Made by a program: the position numbers and the translations under genes. A DNA stretch of 64,000 nucleotides, taken from the NCBI RefSeq assembly GCF_030035675.1, contig NC_084485.1:91656838-91720837 (forward strand), in the 5' to 3' direction. The notes under the pieces were generated by a model. The model was not told the origin of the DNA and did not search any database. It was given only the letters and a program-made list of their open reading frames with translations. This document shows, piece after piece, positions 23,848-35,784 of the stretch. Numbering within the stretch: the first letter of the stretch is position 1; each line of letters begins with the position of its first letter. Origin of the DNA: Rhineura floridana. Lineage: Eukaryota > Chordata > Lepidosauria > Squamata > Rhineuridae.

Positions 23848-25004
23848 TTATACTATGTAAACGATAATACTAGAGTACTGTGTGTAAGAATGATATACAA
23901 TGTAATAAGCATCAGATTCTAGTTTCCAGATAAAATTACAAAAGCTCTTGTGAATTGCATTGTGAACACAATTAGTTGATCCTAATAAATTAGTTGGTAT
24001 TTTGCTGACCCTGTTGGTTTTGTTACAATATATCCATTTGACTAAATTTTGAAAAAATTGAAGGTGTTTACAATTTTTGGCAGGGTTAAGGGAATGCACA
24101 GCATTGTGTCTTCTCAATGAGCTGGATCCTGTTCATGGATTGTCAATGCCCCCATTTCCCCCTTCCTATCTTTTAGTTGTTGTTGCTGTTTTTATTACCT
24201 GCCCTTCACTCGCAGGTCCCAATTCGATATTAAAAACAGTTAAAACATATTACAGTCACAGGTGTTTTTGTGTTTGCACTGCTCAGACGTGTTGTTTGCA
24301 AGACATGGAACACAAGAACATACATAGAAAATGTCACACAAAAACAGTATAGAAAAGGGAAATAACTATAAAATTATTTTCATGCATTTTAAAATATTTC
24401 AATCTAAAGTCTACCATACTATATGAAATATGCTGAAGAACATCAAATAATTAAGTCTGTTTTGCTAGTCCTGTTTTCAGAATATATAGCTTCACTAGTA
24501 ATTGTGGAATTTCAGTATTATACCAGAGATAAGTAAAATGTAAGGGTAATATCCTTTGATTTCAGTGTCTATGAGTATGATTGAGTTGGCTATCGCTCCT
24601 AAGAGTCTAGCAGTTTGACGCTATGAGCAGTTGAGTTGACAGAATATCTCATAGTGTCAGGTTTAAGGGTCTCAGTGCTTTGTTAAGGAATAAATGTAGC
24701 TAACAGTTCCTAGATCTACTGCTTGTGCAGCAGCTGCTATTAACACTGCTGTGCCTTGTTATATTTATATAGCTAGTAAGTACAGTAAAAGAGTATTTGT
24801 ATGGAGCTGCAGTGCAGTATTTTAAAGGCTACTAGAAGATCCAAAGGGCCAAAAATCTAGTAGCTATGTAGCTAAAGATACAGGTTTAGCTGCTACTTCC
24901 AGTGAATTAAAATAAAATTATATATAATTATAACCAATCATAATACGTATACATGGAAAATAGTTGAGTCATAAGTTATATGACCTATTTATTTGTTTAA
25001 AGTA

Positions 25005-25480
25005 TTTATTTCCTGCCCTTCTGTTGTGAAAATGATGTTCTCGACATCAAAAAACAAAATTGACATCATTTTGTTTTTTGTTTTTAACAAACAAGATTGG
25101 AGAAAATCATAGCAGATAAAATAACCTTTAAAAAAGGGGGTCGCTGTAATAAACTCATCAGCTGAACAGGCCAAACACTTCCGCAACACAAGTGGCATAA
25201 CCAGGTACTGGGAAATTCTTGGGGTCAAAAAAACCTCCCCTAAGTAAGGACTTCCATAGCCACCTATAGAAGGCCATCTCCCACATCCCAACCAGACACC
25301 CTTCTTCCACTGGTGGAATATGAAGAAAGAGTCTCTCCTGTGGATCCTGGGGAGAAGGACTGCTCAAATGGGAGGAGGTGATCCTTAGATAACCTGGGCC
25401 CTTTTGGGCCTTAATTGTAATAAACAGTCGTTGGAATTGTACTTAGTAACAAACTGGAAGCAAGTGCAACAATTGTAATC
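25005..25480 (-). mobile_element. Degenerate L2-like LINE 3' region
   Basis: A reversed tail (ATTTATTTCCTGCCCTTC at about 25003) is followed by LINE-like untranslated sequence. At 25400-25480 a reversed block translates roughly as LHLLPVCYxVQFQRL, resembling the LHWLP-FRAQFKL-L segment of L2/CR1 ORF2. The copy is old and full of changes. Confidence 0.45.
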
Positions 25481-26679
25481 TCAGTGTCCCATGCAATGAC
25501 TTACAAAGAAGGTTGTGCAAATAGTCTTTCCAGACAGAACATATTGAATGTTTTTGATTCAACAAAAATAGCTTTTACAGAACCAAGATCCCAAATGTAA
25601 ACAAGCTTAGCAAGTTCCTGTCAATGGGAGTTGCATACCAGTATGTAGGACAGCAGTCCTATTGCATGTCCAGGATTCAGTACTTGTAGGCTAATCCTAT
25701 TTTAAGTAATAGGTAAGAATTTCTGTTGAGAGCTTTGGTAGAAAAAGGAATGCGTTGCTTTCAAGCTCTTAAAGACAACCGTAGCTGGTAACCCAGACGT
25801 TGTGCAATGGCATCTGGCTTCAGAAAGTTCAGCCTCTGCATTTTGGTTGCGGTTGTCTTTTGTGATAGCTGTGGAAACTGAGCCTCATATAGAGACCCTC
25901 AATTTTCTCCCATTTTAATTTTTCTTTAACCAAACCTTCACTATCTCTCCCCTTCATGCTAATGAACTCAGAAGTAGAGTGCAAGTTTTGTTTTAGTTCC
26001 TATGGTGAAATTGTACTACTACCTTACAAATTTCTTTATTAAACACAGAGATTAGTTCCTGTCCTGGGGAGAAAAGCATGTATCCAGAAATGTAATGCAA
26101 GGCCGTGTGTTTTTTGTCTTGGGTGCAGATGTCAAGAAAGCTGACCCTTATATCTGCTTCTCAGTGAGTGCACCTGAGGCAAACAGAAGCTCATGCTGCA
26201 AAATTTGCATAGTATGTATGGGGGGGGGGAAGAGGAGAAATCCACACCGGTTCATCTTACACAGTTGTCTGTCACATTTGTTTCAGATGAGAGAAACAAC
26301 TGGCCTAAAAGTGCTCTTTGTATTGCGGCTGGTACTTATGAACTAACATAGGCATTCCTATTTAGTTTTTAAGCTATTTTTTTCTGTTTGCAAACTGATG
26401 TGACTTCTTAGATTTTCTTTTTTGTGGTCCTTTACCTTCAATAGTATTAGCGCATATCTGTGCCAGTAAAAAGAGCAAGGGTTAAATGTATGTCTCAAGC
26501 ACAACAACTTTTGTTTTGTCACTGGAATGGCAGATGGGTAACCAGAGTCTCTTATGTTCCCACATGCACTGATGACTACAGAGAGGCATTTACCATCAGG
26601 TGATGATATTGAACGTAGACTTCATTTGAGCCAGTGTTTCTTGAGTGTTCTATAATAAAAAAGCATGTTTAAGGTATCA

Positions 26680-26925
26680 ATACTTTAGACACATAATGAG
26701 AAGACGTGATTCACTAGAAAAGACAATAATGCTGGGAAAAACAGAAGGGAGCAGAAAAAGAGGAAGGCCAAACAAGAGATGGATTGATTCCATAAAGGAA
26801 GCCGCAGGCCTGAACTTACAAGATCTGAACAGGGTGGTTCATGACAGATGCTCTTGGAGGTCGCTGATTCATAGGGTCGCCATAAGTCGTAATCGACTTG
26901 AAGGCCCATAACAATAACAAAAAGG
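26680..26925 (+). mobile_element. RTE/BovB-type LINE 3' end
   Basis: The frame encodes RHIMRRRDSLEKTIMLGKTE, GSRKRGRPNKRWIDSI and HDRCSWRSLIHRVAISRNRL, the C-terminus of an RTE/BovB-group ORF2. The 3' end GGGTCGCCATAAGTCGTAAT is the tail also used by the Sauria-type SINEs here. It ends in an AACAATAACA repeat. A related group such as Vingi cannot be excluded. Confidence 0.75.
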
Positions 26926-28199
26926 TATCAATGCACCTTTTAAAGTTGTATACAGATGATTACATTTTAAGTTAATGTAGGTTACCATAGAATATCCTCT
27001 AAATCGTTATAATATATATAAATATATGAAGTGAAGCTGTGAATTGGTTGTGTTCTGTTGTAATATACAGTATTCAAATATATACATTCTATAGATGTTA
27101 AAGGGACTGTTTTAAAAAATCTGTAGTAGTCTGTCAGAAGCCTCTGTAATATTGTAAATGTAAGAATACATAAGGTTCCATGTAAACGGCAGCAAGTGCT
27201 GTCCAAATCTCCTAATAGCTGTTTTAGCCATGAATGACATTTCCCTGTTAGAAACACTTTCATATTTTCTGATTTTACTTTGCTATGTCAAAATTTTGCT
27301 TTGAACTCAATACTAGCTGTGTTCACTTAGCCATTTGTGCATAGTTTGGTATAAAATTACTATGTAGGATCAGTGAGATGAAAGCCTGTTTAGATACTAT
27401 GTTGCCTTATATTTGCATGACTGTTCACAGCAACATACTAAAATGCGTAAAGCTGAATTATTCTGCAGCTCACTGTCCTCATACAACACCCTCCTGTCCT
27501 TCCTATCATGAAATTGAGATTGAAGATGTAATTCTGATTACTTAGTGCTGTTTATCTTGTCAACTCCTTGTTGTAGTACTGCTGCCAGGCCCTTTGCTGG
27601 ATATTATGCATCCTTGGCATACCTCTGGCTCATGGGACTGCTGGGCCATGAGTGATCTTCAGGAGAAGAAATGTTTTATGAATGTGTTTGCTGCACATTT
27701 AAGCACCAAAATACACCATTCCTCCAGACAGCCTTCCAGTAAAATGTCTATTCACCATGAAATATATACAGTATTCCTCTTATCTGCTTTTATGCATACC
27801 ATCCACCACTTTCTATAAAACTGCATACATAGTTTGTTCTGTTCATGCTCTCATCTAATCTTCCCCATATCACATTTGGCCTACGTAATTATTGATCAGG
27901 GAAAGAATTGTGACAAAAATCTATAGGGGCAATGGAATTAGGGATAGGAAAAACAAATGTTTTTATCATGTGTTTAGGAAAAGTCTTGGGAAGGTGGGAC
28001 AAGGGTGCTGTCATCCCAGTTTCAGTGATAATGGCTAGAGGGAAGTATAGCCAAGGGCAGATGATAAGACTACTGTGGAAGATGAGTGCAAGGCTATCTA
28101 TTGTTCCTTGCTCCCACTCTTTCCATGAATGGGTTCCTGGTTGCTAGTCTGTTGAAGCTGGCCCACTCTACCTAAAGGGATGCCTTCACTCTCACCAAG

Positions 28200-28590
28200 G
28201 GCGCTAGCTAACAAGGTTGTCCACGAATGATCTACTCCTCATTCCCCCCATAAAAGCAGCTAGATTGGTGAGGACCAGGTCAAGAGCTTTCTCAGTCGTA
28301 GCCCCCTCACTTTGGAACTCCTTGCCAACTGACCTCCGCCAGGCCCCCTCCCTGCTGTGTTTTCAACGGGCCTTGAAGACCTGGCTCTTTAACCAGGCAT
28401 GGGAGGGGGGTTAGGCTGTCAGAGTGCAATTCTAGGTTTTTTTAAACTGTTTAATCTTTTAATGTTTTCTGTCTATGTTTTTATATGGATTGTATTTGTG
28501 TTTTTGTTGTACATTGCCCAGAGTGGCAGACTGATCTCTGCCAGATGGGCGTCTAACAAATCTAATAAATAATAATAATAAATAATAATT
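28200..28590 (+). mobile_element. L2-type LINE 3' end
   Basis: The open frame encodes RSRAFSVVAPSLWNSLPTDL and ends LKTWLFNQAWEGG, the conserved L2 C-terminus. A short 3'UTR (CTGCCAGATGGGCGTCTAAC) and a TAA repeat follow. A different LINE piece begins directly after it. Confidence 0.75.
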
Positions 28591-28599
28591 GTGCCTACT

Positions 28600-30365
28600 G
28601 GCCTGTGTGTGCTGTTGTTTAACACCAGATCAGTATACAATAAGACCACACTCATCCAGGATTTGATTGTGGATGAGTGGTGATCTGGTGTGTATTACCG
28701 AGACCTAGGTGGGTGAGCTGGAAGGAGTTGATCAGACCCAGCTTTACCCACCTGGATACTTGGCGCAGCATAAGCACAGGCTACAGGGATGAGGGGGAAC
28801 AGTTGCTGTGGTCCAAAGAATTTCCATCTCTCTCACCAGGAAACCACTCTGTTTTGCAGCTGGCTGTGAGGACCTGCACCTGGTGTCAGACCAAGGACAC
28901 AGTAAAATAAGGTTGCTGCTGGTGTACCATCCACCCTGCTGCCCATCAGCTTCTCTGACTGAGCTGGAAGAGGCTGTCTCGGCTGTGGTGTTGGAGGAGC
29001 CCAGAACGATAGTCCTTGGTGATTTCAATATCCATGTTGAGGCTGCCTCTAGTGTTCCAGCTCAGGACTTCACGGCCTCCATAACAATCATGGGACTGTC
29101 TCAAGTTGTCACCAGTCTGACACATAGGGCAGAGCACACCCTCTGAGGAAGGGATGGTCTCAAAATGGGTGGTGGTGGTGGTGGATGTCACCCTGTTGTT
29201 ATGGTCGGATCACTTCCTGGTGAAGTTTGGACTTATGGCCCCTATCCTTCCATGAGTGGTGGTGGACAGACTAAGATGGTCCGCTCCCAGAAACAAACAG
29301 AATCCTATGGATTCCTGAAGGCTGTTGGGGGAGGGAAGGTTTCCAGTAGATAGAGCAGGTGACTCTTAAAGTTGAAGCTTGTCATTCTGTGAAACAATGA
29401 GACACGCTGACAGTATTTCACATGGTTGCCTCTGAGTGACTTCCCTGGCGTTGTGGAGCCTGCTGTGCACCTTGGTACACCAATGAACTAGGGGTAATGA
29501 AATAGGCTGGATGATGGCTAGAGTGGTAGTGGTGAAAGATGTGCTATAAGGCTGACCAAGCATGAGTCAAATAACACAACTGTGCCTATTGTATGGCAAT
29601 GAGGGTGGCAACGAAGGCCCACTTTTCTGCCACCATTGCATCCTCAAGTAGCCATCTAGTGGAGCTTTTTTGTATTGTCTGGGGTCTGTTAACATCTGCT
29701 CCAGGAAATGATGTTTTAGACCCTTCAGAATCCTACTATTTACAAGGCACTTCAAGGACAAAGTTGCTCACCTCCATAGCCATCTTGACACCCTGTCCAC
29801 ATTTAGAGTGGACAGGAGGGTGACATGAGGTGTCCAGTGCAATATCTGCTGCAATTTCTTGGGATCAGTTTCAGTTGATGTGGCCTGATGACTTGGACAA
29901 GGTGCTTGAGACAATGCGACCAACAGCATGCCCTCTCAACCCTTGCCTATCTTGGCTTATTAAAGCTTGCATGACCGAATGGATTCAGGGTGTGGTCAAT
30001 GTGTCTTTGCGGGAGGGAGCGGACCAGCTGCCCTGAAAGAGGTGGTGGTTCAGCTGCTCTTGAAAAAGCCCACCCTGGACCCATTGGCTTGTGATAATTA
30101 CTGTCCGGTTGCAAATACCCCCTTTTTAGGGAAAGTGATCAAGAGGGTTGTGGCACAATTGCAAGGCCCTTGGATGAAACAGATGATCTAGACTCATTCC
30201 AATTTGGGTTCAGGCCTGCTTATGGGACTGAATCGCCCTTGATTGCCCTAATAGATCACCTTTATCGGGAGAAGGATGGGAGAGTGCAACCCTGTTATTC
30301 TTACTTGATCTCTCAGTAGCTTTTGATACCATTGACCATGGTATCTTCTGAGCTGTCTTGGTGAG
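28600..30365 (+). mobile_element. L2-type LINE, endonuclease and start of reverse transcriptase
   Basis: In several frames the + strand encodes endonuclease-like segments (KTTLIQDLIVDEW near 28640, ITE near 28695, VLGDFNIHVE near 29010). It then encodes the start of the RT domain (DNYCPVANTPFLGKVIKRVV, about 30095-30150). Reading frames are broken by many indels, so it is old and inactive. The copy stops abruptly near 30365, where L2 sequence continues in the opposite orientation. Confidence 0.7.
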
Positions 30366-30384
30366 ATGGGTATTGAAGACATTG

Positions 30385-30690
30385 TTTGTGGTGTAACATG
30401 ATGGCGGTGTTCAGTTCTAGTGAGCAGTCGAACTGCTGCATTTTCCAGGCCAACCTCCAGGACAGCCCCACATGGAGGTCACTGCAGTCATCCCCTTTGG
30501 AAATTACCGGTGCATAGATAACAGTAGTGAGTCTCTCCTCACCCAGAAACAGCTGTAGTTGTCTTACAAGCTGAAGATGATAAAAGGCACTCCTGGCTCT
30601 TAGATGTATTGGCAGCTCCGTCAGGGCTCCTGTATCCACAAGGAACTGCTGGATGGGAGTGTTTCTGTAGCAAGAATCCCTTTTTTGTTC
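30385..30690 (-). mobile_element. Inverted L2-type LINE fragment
   Basis: On the minus strand the frame reads LRARSAFYHLQLVRQLQLFL and GEERLTTVIYAPVIS, matching the post-palm region of L2 ORF2 (compare ARNAFYQLRLVAQLRPYL at 12769-13473). It lies head to head with the plus-strand piece ending near 30365. The sequence up to 30950 in the same frame is not clearly LINE-derived. Confidence 0.65.
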
Positions 30691-31518
30691 CAACACCTGC
30701 CTCAACCTAGTCCTTTTTTTGAAAAAGGGCATTGTATAAAATACCTCTCTAGGTGACTTTCCATGTCTGCATGATAAAGCCTTCATTCCTCTGTAGAAAT
30801 GTTTGGGTTCATTCATAGATTTTATGTCCAGAAAGGAATTTCTCATGGCTCCTGCTAATTTTTTTTTAAAAAGACAATGCTTTCTTAGGCAGTAGATTTT
30901 CTTTATCTGCTGTCCTAATATATTGTTACACGTTGGATATCTTTCCATTTCATGTTGATGGTTCCATTATAACCCCCCCCAAGTTGTTAACTAACATCTT
31001 AATTTTTTCCTTGCACACAACTGCTCTTTTAGCAAGAAATTATACAAAGTTTCTGAGAAGTTTCTCTTGAGAAGGAAGAGTGCGTTTTCTTCACAGTTAA
31101 GGCATAACTAATTATGTTTTGTGTATTGATTAAATACACATAAAGTTGCATATTAGTAAAAAAAATTTTTTTTTAAGAAAAGCATTCTTTCTTTGTTTTT
31201 AGATAATACAGGCACTGGTTTTGGCAGGTACCTTCTTAAGAGGTATTCTCTCCTGTATTGAGAGAAGGGGAATGCCTCTTCTGAGTTGGCACCTACCACC
31301 TGCTATTTTTGTAAGTAAGTATAAGCATTAAAGTTTTTTTAAAAGGTGTCCCTTATTTTTTAAACTCAAAGATAATTAAGTTTTACAGTCCTAATACATG
31401 CATGTACGCATGTATACATACATACTTTCTCTCTGCCTCCCTCCCCCTCTCTTCATTGGAGGAGCACTTCTATCCGTTGTAGCAATTATAATGCACTGTG
31501 CTAGATGATGTTAGTATA

Positions 31519-31638
31519 TTTTTATTGCTTCTTTTATTTCTTATGTTGTATTTTAATGTATTACCATTTGCATTCCATACAATTCAAATTGTAATACAAT
31601 AAAATAATATATAAGAAATAAAAGAAGCAAAAAAAAAA
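31519..31638. repeat. AT-rich fold-back repeat
   Basis: The left arm (31519-31563, core TTGCTTCTTTTATTTCTTAT) pairs with the right arm (31591-31638, core ATAAGAAATAAAAGAAGCAA) around a loop of about 27 bp. The arms match at roughly 40 of 46 positions, and the loop has further ATTTG/CAAAT pairing. AGTAT occurs on both outer sides. It could be a small MITE. Confidence 0.6.
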
Positions 31639-32027
31639 TCAGTATGAATATTTAATGTGAACAGGCCTCAGACCACTGAATGAAACTTGTGGGCCACATA
31701 CTACATTATGGGAATCCTTGGTCTAGACTGTATCCGTGTGTACTGAAAAAAATATACTTGGTGGTTCTTTTGTGTAACTCGTCAAGATGCAGTCTGTGTT
31801 GGAAACAGTGAATTATCTTTTCTTTGGACTTGCTTTGGTGGCTACTTAAATGTAGTGGATAGAAAGGTATGCTATCATACCTTTAACAGCTTTAAGAAGG
31901 GGAAAAATCTTATCCTATCTTGGATTTCAATATGAGGCAGGCTGAAAATTGCTAGAGTTTATTAAAACTACATACATAACTAATAGCAGTGTTAGGAAAT
32001 CTAATGTGGTATTTGTTTCATTTTTAG

Positions 32028-32132
32028 GATCAAGCAGAACATACAGATTCAATTCCACTAGTTGATCGTGCAGTGTATATCATGGATAGACATTGGCTCA
32101 TTCGTTTCTTAATGTGTGAATAGGAGAAAAAG
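32028..32132 (+). other. ZFYVE9: Probable ZFYVE9 5'UTR exon 2
   Basis: A 105-nt segment with a strong acceptor (TTTGTTTCATTTTTAG) and donor (AAAAAG-GTAAGA), between the CpG-rich first exon and the coding start at 37089. Read in phase with the frame of the ATG at 19482 it is open (DQAEHTDSIPLVDRA...) until TAG at 32121-32123. Joined to exon 1 it would therefore carry an upstream ORF of 43 codons that ends before the main start codon. Exon status is inferred from splice sites only; I cannot recall the orthologous 5'UTR well enough to confirm it. Confidence 0.45.
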
Positions 32133-32221
32133 GTAAGAGGATGGCAAAAGGCATTGCACATTTGGCATATTTGAATTAAGAGATAGCCTTTATGTTTACA
32201 TCTTGGGATGTTTCTTGTACT

Positions 32222-32305
32222 GCAATCCTGTGCAGGTCTACTCAAAAGTAATCCTCACTGAGTTCAGTAGTACTTACTTCCAGGTAAGTATGGGATTGCA
32301 GTTGT
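32222..32305. repeat. Copy of recurrent AGTAAG/ACTTAC motif
   Basis: GCAATCCTGTGCAGGTCTAC then ACTCAAAAGTAATCC, and TTACTTCCAGGTAAGTATGG ending GGATTGCAG. The GCAATCC and GGATTGC ends are inverted to each other, giving the copy terminal inverted repeats. Confidence 0.5.
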
Positions 32306-32798
32306 CAGCTTGAAATCTCCCCCCCTTTAAACTGTGCTGAGGAGAGACAAAGTCATAGCTGCTACACAAAGCTATCTCAAGGAACTGTTGAATCTCTAGT
32401 AGACTTTGGCTTCTCCTTCTGCTGAGGAGCAAATTGTTTGAAACAAACTCCAAGCAAGCCCCAGCACTGCTGGAAGCTGGAAAAAGTCCCGAGGGATCTT
32501 AAGATGATGTGTTGTGTTTTGTAACCATTCTGTCAATCACTGAAGGTGGTTGGAATCTGAAACAAGAAGAAAGCATAGCAAGGTGTATTTTTGTTTAATT
32601 GTTCAGAAATTTAATTATTTATTGAGTTTCTGTGCTGCCTTCTCCCAAAGGCGACAGGCAACAAAACAGCAAAACACATTTAACACTTTTCACCCTGGAA
32701 GTCTTCTGATTAGGTTTGCAATAATGGTTATGAATTAGTCTTATTTCTAGTAACAATTAAATGGATATGGTTGATGTGCAAGGGTATTTTGTTTACAA

Positions 32799-32922
32799 CA
32801 GAGGCAGGGAACCTATGGCCCTCCAGATACTGTTATTTCTGTCATCCCTGACCACTGGCCATGCAGGCTGGGGCTGATGGGTGTCCAACAACATCTGGAG
32901 GGCCACAGGTTTCCTATCCCTG
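32799..32922. mobile_element. Palindromic hAT-type MITE
   Basis: Left end CAGAGGCAGGGAACCTATGG, right end ACAGGTTTCCTATCCCTG; the inner arms CCCTCCAGATAC and ACATCTGGAGGG are inverted. This is the common reptile GGGGAACCT...AGGTTCCC fold-back family. The flanks GTTTACAA and TTTTGAAA are only loosely similar. Confidence 0.7.
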
Positions 32923-33024
32923 TTTTGAAAGATTGTGAACTAAAATCCCTGGGTCTTTGTTTGAAAATCCTCTTTAGTGCTTCCTGCATTATTTTTAAAT
33001 TATACTTTTGCCAAAATGGATATG

Positions 33025-33214
33025 GGCTGCCTTCAAGTCGATTGACTTTCATGTTAAGCGGTATTCAGAGGGGGTTTACCATTGCCTTCCTCTGAGGCTG
33101 AGAGGCAGTGACTGGCCCAAGCTCACCCAGTGAGCTTCATGGCTGTGTGGGGATTCGAACCCTGGTCTCCCAGGTTGTAGTCTGACACTGTAACCACTAC
33201 ACCACACTGGCTCT
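33025..33214 (-). mobile_element. Sauria-type SINE (full-length, minus strand)
   Basis: It starts with the reversed BovB-like tail (GCTGCCTTCAAGTCGATTGA), continues with GAGGCTGAGAGGCAGTGACT and ends with a reversed tRNA-like head with B-box GGATTCGAACC and ACACTGTAACCACTACACCA. It matches 3573-3768 but keeps the head better. Confidence 0.85.
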
Positions 33215-35036
33215 TCTCTCCTACGTGCATTAATTTTTAGACAGTTTGTTTCAGCATTGAGAACATGAAAGTAAAAGAGGTCAGTACAGTAAATACTAAG
33301 GACAATTTGCTCAGGTAGCTTGCTTTTTTGACTATATAAGTTGAACTTTAAGCATTCCTGAAAATATGGTCCACTGACCTCACAGTAATATTGGTGTGGC
33401 ACATGCCATCATTTATCTGTTGTGGGTACTGCATTTTAATTATTTTTTTAAAATGAATTATTGATTTAGAGTTTATTGTGAATTGCTTTGGATATTTTTT
33501 ATGTAAAGTAGTATATAAATATTAACAAAATAAAAATAAGTGAATCTTGGAAAATTATCCAGTTTTCCACTTCATCCTCCCTTCTCCCTCCCATGTATGC
33601 TGCTCTGTGTTTGGAAGTTTCTTACCACTGACCACTTCATCCCTGCAATACTTTAAGCAAGGAGAGGCTAGATCAGGCCCATGGATATTGTAATTTACAA
33701 TAGGATAAGATGACTTGCAGAGCATCTCGGTCCTATTTCTGAAGTGATCAACCCTGCTTATTTTTGTTAAGCAGTTTCAATGCAAGGCCTTTTGTGGCAG
33801 TGGTCTTTGTTTGGGCCAAGAGTCATGAAATAGGAAATGCTACCAAAGTTTTCCTGGCATCCATTCTATCATTTTTACATTAGTGGATGTTCTTCCCTAC
33901 TATAGTTGTATTTATTTTCTAGTTGTAAACAAAGCATTGCTCAGAAACTATACGATCAGTAGGCCTCAGGTTGCCTCCTGAAAAAGCTGTCGTGTTATCC
34001 TTTAAAACTGGAAGTGAGGAGAAAAACTGAACCCCAATTAAGTGATCAATATTTTAGTCATTGTCACATGAGGTAGGAAGCATCTTTATATTGTTTGCAT
34101 TTGTTGCTGATTACTTTTAAGGATACTTTTTAGTAAAAACCAAAAAGTAATCCAAATGTAGTAGTGTTCTGCATTAGAATCCCGTACATTTTTATTTAGA
34201 GTTTAGTGTTTTGTGTTGCTTGTATGAAAATGTAAGTGTTAACTGTAAATGTAACTGTTTTCAGCTGTGATTTTGTAGGAAATAGATTCTGTAAATAATA
34301 TGTATTTATTAATGTCTTGGCTTGCTAACTGAAATAAACTTAAAAAGCCAAATTTGGCTTTCTATTCTTTACACTATGGAATTAGGCAGTTTTCCTAAGA
34401 TCTTTATTCCACACTGTTTGGTTGCCTATTTTCTTGTTTTCTCCAACAGGAATGCTCATAAGAAGCTTGTGTATTAGACAGAGAGAAAGCTTTAGAAAGC
34501 GGCGTGAGAGGCTTGCTTGCAGCAGTTTTTTTTTTTTACTTGTGGCAGCTGCATATGTCTAACAAATGAATTGTGTCACTTATTGACCACAAGCAAGGCT
34601 CACAGTTTTGAACACTATCAACTACTTCAAGATTGATTTGAATGATGGCATGAAACATTGCAGGCTCTGCTTCTGATGAAATGGTTGACCCATTCACTGT
34701 CTGCAGGAACGGATCAATTGTGTGTACTAGACCTTATCGCTGCAGTGTTCATTTTGAGTTTCTGTGTTGTTCAAAATTTTCTTCACTACATAGAAAGCAT
34801 TGTTTAATATAAAATTTTCAAATATCTTTTGTAATTTTTATAAAGTACTTGATCTTGAGAAAGCTACATCAGTCACATTACATTTGAGAGAGTGCAGCTT
34901 TAATGTGAATTATTACTATTTCCTCAGCTAATGTTGTTTTTAGTTGTTCTAGTTCATCGGAAATCATGTGGTTAGCAAAAGTTAGGCATGGCTAATATTG
35001 CTTTCTGCCATGCATTAATCTAGGTTAGATTCTGTA

Positions 35037-35177
35037 GATGAAGCGTAAGGAACCTTTGGCTCTGCAGATGTTGCTGAACTAAAACTCCCATCATCCCTTG
35101 TCATTGGCCATGCTTGCTGGGGTTGATGGGAGTTGTAGGTCAAAAACATCTGGAAGGCAAAAGGTTCCCCACACCTG
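35037..35177. mobile_element. Palindromic hAT-type MITE
   Basis: AAGGAACCTTTGGCTCTGCA at the left and GCAAAAGGTTCCCCACACCT at the right are inverted ends, with the inner arms AACTCCCATCA and TGATGGGAGTT. It is the same family as 32799-32922. Outer flanks resemble each other only weakly. Confidence 0.7.
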
Positions 35178-35416
35178 GTATAGGTACTGCAGATTCAAGA
35201 ATAAAAAGAATCAGTGGATAAAATATTACTGAATTATTAGGGGTATTCTTTAGAAATGTCCATTATATAACTTATTGGAATGAAATGATTGGGAGCCCAT
35301 TCTCTTATTCTGCATTAAAGCTCACAGGATAGCCTTGGACAAGTCTATGTTTTTCAGTCTAGCTTTGTCTCATGGGATTATTAAATGTGCTGTGGAAAAG
35401 AAAGGACATATATAAG

Positions 35417-35472
35417 TCCTGCTGGGAGGAAGGGCGGGATATAAATCAAATAATAAATAAATAAATAAAATA
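35417..35472 (+). mobile_element. LINE 3' tail fragment (L2/CR1 group)
   Basis: TCCTGCTGGGAGGAAGGGCG then GGATATAAATC and a TAAATAAA repeat: a plus-strand LINE 3' end with its usual simple-repeat tail. Confidence 0.6.
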
Positions 35473-35784
35473 AGTGAAGATTGCTAACCAGCCAGATCTA
35501 CCACCATATGTAATTATTGCTCCACCCATTGAAAACTTTCCTGTATAAAAAGGTTTTGTAAAAATACTCGGGCACTGGGGAATCTTCCAGGAGATATTTT
35601 CTAGGCAATAGGATGTCATATTTCTCAGTGTGTTCTTGAAGTTCAAATTTGATACATGGATGACTGATGGCATTCTTGGTCAAACATAGATTTTGGGCAG
35701 TATGTGGGGTTGGAAGGCTGATTATTTTTCCTAATCTGATAACTTAGTTAGCCATGACTTTGTAGTCCTGTTGATTTAGTTTAG

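Larger units (their letters stand above)
19518..32027 (+). other. ZFYVE9: ZFYVE9 intron 1
   Basis: GTGAGT donor and TTTCATTTTTAG acceptor. The intron holds CR1, SINE, L2 and RTE pieces listed separately. The stretches 19850-22137, 23850-25000, 25480-26680, 26930-28200 and 30700-31515 show no recognisable gene or repeat. Confidence 0.6.

Noticed and set aside
26645-26911. Host gene with GRPNKRW motif
   Set aside because: It is the C-terminus of an RTE/BovB-type LINE, with a second related copy at 45977-46551.
31202-31312. Possible exon with TTTGTTTTTAG acceptor and GTAAGT donor
   Set aside because: The donor context is weak, there is no open frame of note, and nothing else supports it.
33125-33214. 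tRNA gene on the minus strand
   Set aside because: The same reason: it is the tRNA-derived head of a Sauria-type SINE, without a sound cloverleaf end.
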